From: Chromobacterium sp. IIBBL 290-4
GTDB lineage: Bacteria; Pseudomonadota; Gammaproteobacteria; Burkholderiales; Chromobacteriaceae
DNA: 64,000 nucleotides
Direction: 5' to 3'
Assembly (NCBI RefSeq): GCF_024207115.1
Contig: NZ_CP100128.1
Span: 3,286,001 to 3,350,000 of the forward strand
A program made the position numbers and the translations under genes. Position 1 is the stretch's first letter. Each line of letters opens with the position of its first letter. Shown piece by piece: positions 32,488 to 41,500 of the stretch. The notes under the pieces are model-generated. The model had not been told where the DNA came from and searched no databases. It saw only the letters and a list, made by a program, of their open reading frames with translations.

Positions 32488-34692
32488 TTGAGCAAATTCA
32501 AAGGCGGCGAGAAGCTTCTTTTTGGCGCTATCTGGTTGATTGCCACCGTCATGGTGGCAACCCAGTGGGGGATGGCCGAGTATCGCCGTTTGCGCGATGG
32601 CTTTGAGCTCGCCGCGCATCAGGTCTATGCTGGCGTGGCGCGGCGTCTGGACCAGAATGAATCGGTCTTGTCAGCGATTGACGCCTTGCTGTTGTCTCGC
32701 GAGCAGTTCGATGCATCCGCATTGAGCGCCTTTTCGCGCGATATGTTGCCGCGTTACCAGCAGCTGTATGCGATCGAATTTCTCCGCAGCGTCACGCTGG
32801 CCAATCGCGATGCCTTCTTGAGAGATATGGAGGCGCGGTTTGGCGAAACCTTCTATATCCGCGATTTCGACATCAAAGGTCGGCGAAGTTGGCTGCCGGC
32901 GCCCCCCCGTTCCCAAGCTTTGGTTGTCTCCATGATTGAGCCGGATCTCCCGGCCTCCAATCCCATTTTCGGTTACGACATGCTGGGTGATGCTTTCTTT
33001 ACGCAAGATCTGAAGCGTACCCTGGCGACAGGGGAGAGAGTCAGCTCGCGTCCTTTCGAATTATATGAAGGCGGTGGCAAGGCCTATTTGCTGATGCAGT
33101 CGCTGAGGCGCGATGCGTTGCCAGGAAAGAAGCACGCAGGGAGGCCTGCGGGGTTTGAGGGCGTGGTCGCTTTGGTGGTCATGTGCGACCGTTTACTGCA
33201 GCTGCCGTCCGATCAAGGTTTACCGGCGAATCTGGACCTTTCTTTGTATCCACGAGGAGAAGGCGGGCAGGTAAGGGAAGTGCTGCATGAGCGAGAGCAT
33301 CATTTGGGGGACCATGACTGGTGGCCTTTGATCACTCGCCTGGAGTTGCGGCTGCCTTTGAACAGCGAAGCGCAGCCTTTTGTGCTGGGGGTGTCCCGAG
33401 ACGTCAGGCTGAACGATCTGGGCTTGCTTTCGCTGATGCTGCGCGAGTTGTTTGTCGCCTTGCTGGTCGGGGCGGCGGGCTTGATCTATTTCCAGCGGAT
33501 TGCCTTGCGTCGCGAACGTTCGCAGGCTGGCGAAGAGCTGTTTTTGCAGAGCGAGCGGGCTTCGGTAACGCTGAGCGCGATTCATGATGGCGTAGTCATT
33601 CTTCGTCAGGACCGGTCGATAGAGATGGCGAATCCCATGGCCTTGCAGCTGGTGGATATGCCGGTGGAAGAGGTGCTGGGCCAGCCTTGCCATGAAGTGT
33701 TCCGTTTGATGGGCGAGCTGGCCTCGGAGTTTTCAGAAGATCCTATCAGCGAGTGTTTTCGTACCGGACAATCGGTGGAGCTGGCCGAGCGCATGCAATT
33801 GACCACCGCCCGCGGCAAGGTGCATTTCGTCGAAGGGGGCGTGGCGCCTTTGATGTCGCGCGACGGCGTGTTGATAGGCGTGGTCTGCGCCTTGCGCGAT
33901 ATGGGGCCGCTGCGGCTCAGAACGGCGGCGGCGCTGGAGGCGAGCGAGAGCCGCGTCAAGGAGCACCTAGAGAAGCTATCCCATGTCGCGCGCCTGCATA
34001 CCATGGGAGAGATGGCTTCGGGCATCGCGCATGAGTTGAATCAGCCGCTGACGGCGATTTCCAATTACTGCCAGGCGGCCATTCAATTACTGGATGGCGT
34101 GGAGGATGTGCCGCCACAGGTGAACTCCGCTCTGAAATTGGCTGTTGCCCAGGCGGGGCGGGCTGGTGAAATCATCAAGCGCCTGCGGGCGCTGGTCAGC
34201 AAGCGTTCGATTGAGACGAGGCTCATCGATATCAATCAGGTTGTCGGCAACTGCATGTTTCTGGTCGAATACGATCTGAAAGAGCGGGGCATCGAGGTGG
34301 TGCAGCTGCTTTCAGGGTATTCCATCCCGGTGATGGCGGACAGCATTCAGCTGGAGCAGGTGGTATTGAATCTGCTGTCCAATGCCATGGATGCCTTGAG
34401 AGACGAGCCGGCGATGAAGCGCCATGTGATCGTGCATACCCGCCGCGAAGGCAAGAAGGGCATCCTGGAGGTGAGGGATACCGGCAGGGGCATTACGCCG
34501 GATCTGCTTGAGGTGTTGTTCCATCCCTTTTTCTCGACCAAGCAGCATGGCATGGGCTTGGGGCTATCCATCTGCCAAACCATCGTCGAGCAATACGGCG
34601 GTTTGATTTCCGCTGAAAACATCCCGGCCAGCGGCGCTTGCTTCCGCATAGAACTGCCGCTCGCCCTGCAGGCGGAGCGGCAGCTGGGTTAA
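32488..34692 (+). CDS. Membrane sensor histidine kinase (CHASE-PAS-HisKA-HATPase)
   Basis: A 734-residue kinase. The first membrane segment is at about 10-26 (LLFGAIWLIATVMVATQWG). It is followed by a periplasmic CHASE domain (YAIEFLRSVTLANRD to NPIFGYDMLGD, about 90-170) and a second membrane segment at about 320-338 (ALLVGAAGLIYF). A cytoplasmic PAS domain (AIHDGVVILRQDRSIEMANP), the HisKA motif ASGIAHELNQPLTAISNY with the phospho-histidine, and an HATPase (LLSNAMDAL, DTGRGI, GMGLGLSICQ) complete it. The kinase core resembles FixL/DctB types. The start is TTG at 32488 with AAGG upstream. No response regulator is adjacent, so it is an orphan; the signal is probably a small periplasmic molecule. 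Confidence 0.9.
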   Translation: MSKFKGGEKLLFGAIWLIATVMVATQWGMAEYRRLRDGFELAAHQVYAGVARRLDQNESVLSAIDALLLSREQFDASALSAFSRDMLPRYQQLYAIEFLRSVTLANRDAFLRDMEARFGETFYIRDFDIKGRRSWLPAPPRSQALVVSMIEPDLPASNPIFGYDMLGDAFFTQDLKRTLATGERVSSRPFELYEGGGKAYLLMQSLRRDALPGKKHAGRPAGFEGVVALVVMCDRLLQLPSDQGLPANLDLSLYPRGEGGQVREVLHEREHHLGDHDWWPLITRLELRLPLNSEAQPFVLGVSRDVRLNDLGLLSLMLRELFVALLVGAAGLIYFQRIALRRERSQAGEELFLQSERASVTLSAIHDGVVILRQDRSIEMANPMALQLVDMPVEEVLGQPCHEVFRLMGELASEFSEDPISECFRTGQSVELAERMQLTTARGKVHFVEGGVAPLMSRDGVLIGVVCALRDMGPLRLRTAAALEASESRVKEHLEKLSHVARLHTMGEMASGIAHELNQPLTAISNYCQAAIQLLDGVEDVPPQVNSALKLAVAQAGRAGEIIKRLRALVSKRSIETRLIDINQVVGNCMFLVEYDLKERGIEVVQLLSGYSIPVMADSIQLEQVVLNLLSNAMDALRDEPAMKRHVIVHTRREGKKGILEVRDTGRGITPDLLEVLFHPFFSTKQHGMGLGLSICQTIVEQYGGLISAENIPASGACFRIELPLALQAERQLG

Positions 34693-35681
34693 GCGCGGGT
34701 GACCGAGCTGGGCAGAGCCCGTTGCGAGCGCTCTTCCCTGGGCGTGATGTTGAAGTGGTTGCGATAGGTGCTGGAAAAGTGCGGGCCGCTTGAAAAGCCG
34801 CAGGCCAGGCCGATCTGCACGATGGATTTGCTGGTTTGCTGCAGCAGTTGGCGCGCGCGGTTCAGGCGCAGTTCCAGGTAGTACTTGGATGGCACCGTGC
34901 TCAAGTATTGCTTGAACAGCCGCTCCAGCTGGCGTCGGGAGACGCCGACGTAATACGCGATGTCGTCGGTGGAGAGCGGTTCTTCGATGTTCGCCTCCAT
35001 CAGGCTGACGGCTTCGGTCAGCTTGGGCTGGCTGCCGCCGATGCGGGTGGCCAGCGGCACGCGCTGCCGTTCGCTGCCGGGCCGTATCCGCTCCATGCTG
35101 AACAGCTCGGACAGCTGGGCGACGAATTCATGGCCTTGCGACTTGCCGACCAGGTCCAGCATGAAGTCGAAGGTGGCCGCGCCGCCGGCGCAGCTCAAAT
35201 GCCGTCCTTCGCTTTCATACAGATTGGAGGTGACGATCACTTCGGGAAACTCTTCCGTCAGCCGGGCGATTTCGCGCCAATGTATGGTGGCGCGATGGCC
35301 GGCCAGCAAGCCGGATTTCGCCAGCCAGTAGCTGCCGCAGCCTATGCCGACCAGAATCATTTTGTCGATATTGAGGGCGGCGATGTTTTTGCTCAGCTCG
35401 TCCAATCCGGCTTCATTGCCGATTTCATCCGCCAGAATCAGCAGGTAGTCCAGCTTGGGCGCGTAGGACAGCGGCAGATCCACGGCCAGCTTGATGCCGT
35501 TGGATAGTTGCACCGGCGCGCCGTCCAGCGACAGCAGCAGGGTTTCGTACAGTTTTTTTTCGGCAAGCAGATTGGCGTGCGTCAATACCTCGGAGGCGCT
35601 GGCGAAGTCGGCCATCGAGGCATGGGGCAGGAGCAGGAATCCGAAGCGTTGAGCCTTGGCGGTTTGGGGCGGATGACCCAT
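34689..35681 (-). CDS. argR: AraC-family regulator with DJ-1/PfpI domain, ArgR-like
   Basis: A 330-residue GlxA-type regulator. Residues about 10-200 form a DJ-1/PfpI-like effector domain (FGFLLLPHASMADFASASEVL; VGIGCGSYWLAKSGLLAGHRATIHW, with Cys at the elbow region). Residues about 220-320 form the two AraC helix-turn-helices (STDDIAYYVGVSRRQLERLF; IVQIGLACGFSSGPHFSSTYR). Length and architecture fit Pseudomonas ArgR, the arginine-responsive regulator encoded with the aot transporter. It lies downstream of transporter genes of that kind and near gdhB, a known ArgR target there. Ligand and regulon are inferred from this context. Its end overlaps the kinase gene by four bases. Confidence 0.82.
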   Translation of the reverse strand: MGHPPQTAKAQRFGFLLLPHASMADFASASEVLTHANLLAEKKLYETLLLSLDGAPVQLSNGIKLAVDLPLSYAPKLDYLLILADEIGNEAGLDELSKNIAALNIDKMILVGIGCGSYWLAKSGLLAGHRATIHWREIARLTEEFPEVIVTSNLYESEGRHLSCAGGAATFDFMLDLVGKSQGHEFVAQLSELFSMERIRPGSERQRVPLATRIGGSQPKLTEAVSLMEANIEEPLSTDDIAYYVGVSRRQLERLFKQYLSTVPSKYYLELRLNRARQLLQQTSKSIVQIGLACGFSSGPHFSSTYRNHFNITPREERSQRALPSSVTRA

Positions 35682-35703
35682 GTCTGGTATGTCGGTAGCG
35701 GTT

Positions 35704-35742
35704 GCAAAAATACCGCCATGCCGGAGCGCCCGGCATGGCGGT
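35704..35742 (-). terminator. Perfect hairpin terminator between permease and regulator genes
   Basis: A perfect 13-bp stem, ACCGCCATGCCGG / CCGGCATGGCGGT, with loop AGCGC (35712-35742) is followed in the minus direction by ATTTTTG. It ends the transporter transcript just 24 bp before the regulator start, so readthrough would set basal regulator expression unless a promoter hides in the 62 bp ahead of the hairpin. Confidence 0.88.
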
Positions 35743-35805
35743 GTGTCTTGCCCAGCATTGTACGATTAATTTCGATGTTCGGGCAGTGCAATTGTTGCGC
35801 TGTAT

Positions 35806-36537
35806 TTACGCTTTGCGCGGCGCCAGGAAGGCCAGATAGCGGCGTTCCGCCCGTTTCATCAGCCAGACCAGTCCGAAAGTCAGCGCCAGGTAGATGGCGG
35901 CGGCGGTCAGGAAGGGCTCGAAGGGCTGATAGCTTTCGCTGTAGATGCGGCGCGCCACGCCGGTCAGGTCGGCTAGCGTCACCAGGCCGGCGATGGCGGT
36001 GCTTTGCAGCATCATGATCACCTCGTTGCTGTAGGCCGGCAGCGCGCGGCGCAGTGCGGAGGGCAGCACGATGCGGCGCAGCATCAGCCAATGGCCCATG
36101 CCCATGGCGCGGGCGGCTTCGATCTCGCCCCAATGGGTATTGCGGATCTGGCCGGCGATGATTTCCGTGGTGTAGGCGGCGGTATTCAGCGTGAAGGCGA
36201 GGATGGCGCAGACGTAGGCGTTTTGCAGATATGCCCAAGCCCAGCTATCGCGCACCCAGTCGAACTGCGCCAGGCCGTAATAGATGATGAACAGCTGCAC
36301 CAGCAGCGGCGTGCCGCGGAACAGGTAGCCGAACAGCCAGACCGCGCCCGCCAGCGGCCGTTGCTTGGCGGTGCGCGCCACGGCTAGCGGAATGGCCAGC
36401 AGCAAGCCCAGCAGCAAGGACAGGCCCAATAGCTCCAGGGTCAGTATCAGGCCGTCGGCGCTGGACAGCATGGGGCCGCCGTCATGGGCGCCGAAAAACT
36501 CCGGCAGACGCTCGATAATCAGTTGGGGATCGATCAC
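35806..36537 (-). CDS. Basic amino acid ABC transporter permease (AotM/HisM-like)
   Basis: A 243-residue inner-membrane permease with about five hydrophobic segments (ILTLELLGLSLLLGLLLAIPLA and others). The permease-ATPase coupling EAA motif reads EIEAARAMGMGHWLMLRRIVLP. YLFRGTPLLVQLFIIYYGLAQ is typical of the HisM/AotM type. I chose the GTG at 36537, which overlaps the stop of the upstream permease gene by four bases; the longer frame would run inside that gene. It works with the second permease and the binding protein in arginine/ornithine/lysine-type uptake; no ATPase gene is linked. Confidence 0.9.
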   Translation of the reverse strand: MIDPQLIIERLPEFFGAHDGGPMLSSADGLILTLELLGLSLLLGLLLAIPLAVARTAKQRPLAGAVWLFGYLFRGTPLLVQLFIIYYGLAQFDWVRDSWAWAYLQNAYVCAILAFTLNTAAYTTEIIAGQIRNTHWGEIEAARAMGMGHWLMLRRIVLPSALRRALPAYSNEVIMMLQSTAIAGLVTLADLTGVARRIYSESYQPFEPFLTAAAIYLALTFGLVWLMKRAERRYLAFLAPRKA

Positions 36538-37223
36538 AGTCCGCTCTCCTTGGCGCCCATCGAGTAGCGTTTTTCGGTCCAGTGCAAGAGCAGATTGGAC
36601 ACGCCGGTTATGCAAAGAAACAGCGCGCCGACGATGATGTAGACGTCGAAGGGCTGCTGGGTGGCCGACTTGGCGGCGTCGGCGCGGTACATCACATCAT
36701 TGAGGCCGATCACCGACACCAGGGCGGTGGACTTCACCAGCACCAGCCAGTTGTTGGAGAAGCTGGGCAGGGCGTAGCGCACCATCTGCGGCAGCTGGAT
36801 GCGGAAGAACACGCGCAGCGGCGACATGCCGTAGGCCAGGCCTGCTTCCATTTGGCCCTTGTGCACGGCCATCATCGCGCCGCGGAAGGTTTCGGTCATA
36901 TAGGCGCCGAAGATGAAGCCCAGGGTGGAAACGCCGGCGACGAAAGGATCGATGTCCGGCGCTTGCCAGCCGAAATAGCCGCAGATGTCGTTCAGCAGCA
37001 TCTGCGCGCCGAAAAACAGCAAAAACATCCACACCAGGTCGGGAATGCCGCGCACCACGGTGGAATAGAATTCGGCCAGCAGCGTCAGCGCGCGCGACTG
37101 GGTGGATTTGAGCAACGCGCCGACAAGGCCGAGGGCGACGGAGACAGCCAGGGCGGAGCCGGCCAGCTTGAGCGTCAGCGCCAGGCCTTCGAATATGCTG
37201 GGAAGGTAACCTTGCAGAAACAT
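36534..37223 (-). CDS. Basic amino acid ABC transporter permease (AotQ/HisQ-like)
   Basis: A 229-residue inner-membrane permease with about five hydrophobic segments. STVVRGIPDLVWMFLLFFGAQ is typical of the HisQ/AotQ type, and the EAA motif reads QMEAGLAYGMSPLRVFFRIQLPQ. It lies 70 bp after the binding-protein gene and overlaps the second permease start, giving the order binding protein - Q - M as in aotJQM and hisJQM. Confidence 0.92.
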   Translation of the reverse strand: MFLQGYLPSIFEGLALTLKLAGSALAVSVALGLVGALLKSTQSRALTLLAEFYSTVVRGIPDLVWMFLLFFGAQMLLNDICGYFGWQAPDIDPFVAGVSTLGFIFGAYMTETFRGAMMAVHKGQMEAGLAYGMSPLRVFFRIQLPQMVRYALPSFSNNWLVLVKSTALVSVIGLNDVMYRADAAKSATQQPFDVYIIVGALFLCITGVSNLLLHWTEKRYSMGAKESGL

Positions 37224-37293
37224 GTAGCAATCTCGGAAGAGGGGATTGCGGACGCAGACGCGCCGGGCGCGCCTGCCTGAGATGCGCTAGGGC

Positions 37294-38058
37294 TTAGCCG
37301 CCGTAGACATCGAAGCTGAAGTATTTGTCTTGCACTTTCTTGTAAGCGCCATCCTTGCGGACTTGGTCGATGGCCTTGTTCAGGCGGTCAACCAGCGCTT
37401 TGTTGCCCTTCTTGACGGCGATGCCGGCGCCCAGGCCGAAGTATTTCACGTCGGAGTAGTTCGGGCCGACAAAGGCGTAGCCCTTGCCCTGGGCGGTCTT
37501 CAGGAATTCGCCTTCACCCACCGCGCCGTCGACGAACACGGCATCCACGCGGCCGGACTTCAGATCCAGGAAGGACTCGGGAGACTTGGCGTACGGCACG
37601 ATGGTGGCGCCGTTCTTGCCCCAGAAGTCTTTGGCGAACTTTTCCTGGGTGGAGGCGCGCAGCACGCCGATCTTTTTGCCCTTGAAGCTGGCGGCGTCAA
37701 CCTTGGCGCCGTCCTTGGCCACCAGGCGGCTGGCGATGTTGTAGTACTTGTGGGTGAAATCCACCGCCTTCTGGCGCTCCGCGGTGATTTGCATCGACGA
37801 GATGATGGCGTCGAACTTGTTGGCGTTCAGCGCCGGAATCAGGCCATCCCAGTCTTGCGGCACGATCTGGCAGGTCACTTTCATCGAGGCGCAAATCGCG
37901 TTGGCCATATCGATGTCGAAGCCTTGCGGCTTGCCGTCGGCGCCTTGCTTGGAGAAAGGCGGGTAGTTGAGGTCGATGCCGAAGCGGAGGGTTTCCGCTT
38001 GGGCGGACAGGGAGGCGATCAAGGCGAGGCCGGCGCTTGCAAACAGTGCTTTTTTCAT
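37294..38058 (-). CDS. Periplasmic basic amino acid-binding protein (ArgT/AotJ/HisJ-like)
   Basis: A 254-residue secreted binding protein. The Sec signal peptide [21 protein letters not shown] ends in an AxA-type site. The mature part opens [16 protein letters not shown] and [44 protein letters not shown], the classic lysine/arginine/ornithine- and histidine-binding pattern, including the C-C pair. The last block has [16 protein letters not shown]. It delivers cationic amino acids to the two permeases. The gene leads the transporter operon and is divergent from gdhB across 469 bp. Confidence 0.92.
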   Translation of the reverse strand: MKKALFASAGLALIASLSAQAETLRFGIDLNYPPFSKQGADGKPQGFDIDMANAICASMKVTCQIVPQDWDGLIPALNANKFDAIISSMQITAERQKAVDFTHKYYNIASRLVAKDGAKVDAASFKGKKIGVLRASTQEKFAKDFWGKNGATIVPYAKSPESFLDLKSGRVDAVFVDGAVGEGEFLKTAQGKGYAFVGPNYSDVKYFGLGAGIAVKKGNKALVDRLNKAIDQVRKDGAYKKVQDKYFSFDVYGG

Positions 38059-38527
38059 GATGTTGCTTCTACTTCTCTTCTTCTTGGCCGAGTGTTTTGC
38101 GGCCTGCTTGTAAACCCCGCACCGGAGGCGACGTTATTGTTCCGATCCGGGCCATCTTGGATAGCGGCTTGATTTGGCAATGCCGCAATGCACAACAACA
38201 AGCGAGGGGATTGGTCAATCCCCATAAGCAAGTGCGCACATTCTACCTTACTTTTTCATGAAAATGGAAATATCATAAAAATCATTATGTTACGACATGA
38301 TTGCGACGACTTTGATGGGTGGGGCGTAGCGTTTTTTGTGTAATTGATCGTCGCTTTGCTGTAAGGTATCGGCGGGATTCTCCCAAGCCTTATGCCTCTG
38401 GCTTGCAGACCTGGAGGGGTAGGGTGGGCGATTTGTGTAACTCCATGTCGCATTAAGGAAATCCCGCTGGGATGGCGCTATCTACAATGCCCCCGACAAC
38501 CTCCCTGCTCACAACAAGAGAAGCTAA
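38059..38527. promoter_or_regulatory. Divergent control region, transporter operon / gdhB
   Basis: This 469-bp gap holds promoters in both directions. A stretch at 38446-38461 reads TGTCGC-N8-AA, matching the half-site given for Pseudomonas ArgR, 67 bp before gdhB. A weaker CGTCGC-N8-AA lies at 38349-38364. On the minus strand TAGAAT at 38240-38245 could be a -10 box for the transporter. The region 38250-38300 is strongly AT-rich. The half-sites are not in the tight tandem arrangement known from Pseudomonas, so this is only suggestive. Confidence 0.5.
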
Positions 38528-41500
38528 ATGTCGCTTACCAATAAGACTGAACTGGCCAGCCTGATCGCAGATATCCAGGCTGTAGCCGAGAGCAAGCTTT
38601 CTTCCAAGGAGACCCAACAACTCGCCGCCTTCTTCCCGATCTATTTCGAAGAGACCGAACACGCCGATTTGCGGCAGTTCTCCTCGCTCGATCTGTTCGG
38701 CGCAGCCATGGCGCACTACGAGTTTGCCGGCAAACGCTCTGCCGGACAGGTCAAGTGCCGCATCTACAACCCCGATTTCGAACGCGACGGCTGGCAAAGC
38801 ACCCACACCGTGATCGAAGTGGTGAACGACGACATGCCGTTCCTCATCGACTCGATCTCCATGCTGCTGTCGCGCTACAATCTGAACCTGCATCTGCTGG
38901 TCCACCCGGTGCTGGCGGTCGCTCGCGACAAGAGCGGCGCGCTGCTCGAGGTGAAGCGCACCGAAGACCGCAGCCTGCCGCTGGAATCGTTCATCCATGT
39001 GCAGATCGACCGCATCAGCGACGCCGAGCTGCTGGCCGAGCTGGACGCCGAGCTCAAGCGCGTGCTGGCGGACATCCGCCTGGTGGTGCGCGATGAGCCC
39101 AAAATGCGCGATGTGCTGGCCGGCATCGGCAAGGATCTGGCCAAGCTGAAGGGCGATCGCGCCGTAGAAGCCAAGGAGGCGGTAGCCTTCCTGGAGTGGA
39201 TGGCGAGCCGCAACTTCCTGTTCATGGGCTATTGCGACTACGACCTGGTCAAGCGCGACGGCAAGGACAGCCTGAAAATCGTCAAGGGCTCCGGCCTGGG
39301 CATTCTGCAGGACCAGGGCGACAAGGAGTACTCCGCCAGCTTCGAACAATTGCCGCAAGAACTGCGCGAATTGGCCCACCTGCCGCAGCTGATCATCCTG
39401 AACAAGTCGCAAACCCGCTCCATCATCCATCGTCCGGCCTATGTCGACTTCGTCGGCATCAAGCGCTTCAACGACAAGGGCGAGGTGATGGGCGAGCGCC
39501 GCTTCCTCGGCCTTTACACCGCCAGCGCTTACCAGACTTCGCCGAAAGACGTGCCCATCCTGCGCCAGAAAGTGGCGTCGGTGGTGTCCGGCTGCGATTT
39601 CGTCGATGACAGCTACAAGGCCAAAACCTTGGGCTTCGTGCTGGAAAGCTACCCGCGCGACGAGCTGTTCGAAATCCCGGCCGAAGTGCTGGGTCCGATC
39701 GCCGAAGGCATCGTCAGCCTGCAAGAGCGCCCGCGCGTGCGCCTGTTCGTGCGCGCCGACCGTTATCACCGCTATGTCAGCAGCCTGGTTTACGTGCCGC
39801 GAGACAGCTTCAGCACGGAAGTGCGGCTGAAGATCGAAAAAGTGCTGATGAACGCCTTCAATGGCAGCAGCGCCGAGTTCAGCGTGCAGATCGGCGACGG
39901 CACCCTGGCCCGCGTCCATTACATCATCCGCACCGCATCGGCCAAGCTGCCTGAGTTCCACGCCGCGGATATCGAGGCGGAAATCGCGCGCCTGGTGCGC
40001 GGCTGGAGCGAAGAGCTGCATCAGCAACTGATCGAGGCTCATGGCGAGGAGCAGGGCAACGGCCTGTTCAACCGCTACAAGGGCGGCTTCCCGGTGGCTT
40101 ACCGCGAAGAATTCGCCGTGCGCAACGCGGTGCTGGACGTGCAGCACCTGGAGGCGATCGACGCCAGCCAGCCGCTGGCGATGAAGCTGTACCGCCCCTT
40201 CCATCGCGGCGGCGCTTCGTTCAACCTCAAGCTGTTCCGCGAAAACGAGCCGCTGGGCCTGTCCGCCAGCCTGCCTATCCTGGAAAACATGGGCGTCAAG
40301 GTGCGCGATGAGCATCCGTACTGCGTCAAGCGCGCGGATGGCTCGCAAGTGTGGATCAGCGACTTCGGCCTCGACGTCGGCAATTTCGGCGAACAGATGG
40401 CCCAGGACCAGGTTCAGCGCGACTTCCAGGAACTGCTGGCCCAAGTCTTCGCCAAGCGCTGCGAAAACGACGGCTTCAACCGCCTGGCGCTGGTTGCGGC
40501 CCTGGATTGGCGCGAAATTTCGCTGGTGCGCGCCTTGGCCAAGTACCTGCGCCAAGGCGGCCTGACTTTCAGCCAAGCCTACATCGAGCAGTGCGTGGCC
40601 AACTATCCGGCCATCACCCGCAGCCTGGTCGAGCTGTTCTACGCTCGCCTGGATCCGGTGAACTTCGAAGACGAGAAGGCCGAACTGCTGCTGGCCGCCG
40701 TGCGCGGCATGCTGGACGGCGTGGCCAATCTGGACGAAGACCGCATCCTGAACGGCTTCCTGGACGTGATCCTGGCCACCCGCCGCACCAACTTCTGGCA
40801 GAAGGGCGCCGACGGCGAGTTCAAGTCCTACATCTCGTTCAAGCTGGAATCGAACCAGATCCCCTTCCTGCCGCAACCGCGCCCGATGTTCGAAATCTGG
40901 GTCTACAGCCCGCGCGTCGAAGGCGTGCACCTGCGCGGCTCCAAGGTGGCGCGCGGCGGCCTGCGCTGGTCCGACCGCATGGAAGACTTCCGCACCGAAG
41001 TGCTGGGCCTGGTGAAGGCGCAGATGGTGAAGAACTCGGTGATCGTGCCTATGGGTTCGAAGGGCGGTTTCGTCGGCAAGCAACTGCCGGCGCCGTCCGA
41101 CCGCGAAGCCTTCCTGGCCGAGGGCATCGCTTGCTACAAGATCTTCATCTCGGCCTTGCTGGATGTCACCGACAACCTGGTGACCGGCCAGATCATTCCG
41201 CCTAAGGACGTGCGCCGCCTGGATCCGGACGATCCGTACCTGGTGGTGGCGGCCGACAAGGGCACGGCGACGTTCTCCGACATCGCCAACGGCATTTCCG
41301 AGTCTTACGGCTTCTGGCTGGGCGACGCCTTCGCCTCCGGCGGCTCCGCCGGCTACGACCACAAGGGCATGGGCATCACCGCCCGCGGCGCTTGGGAGTC
41401 GGTGAAGCGCCACTTCCGCCACCTGGGCGTCAACACCCAGGAGCAGGATTTCAGCGTGATCGGCATCGGCGACATGGCCGGCGACGTGTTCGGCAACGGC

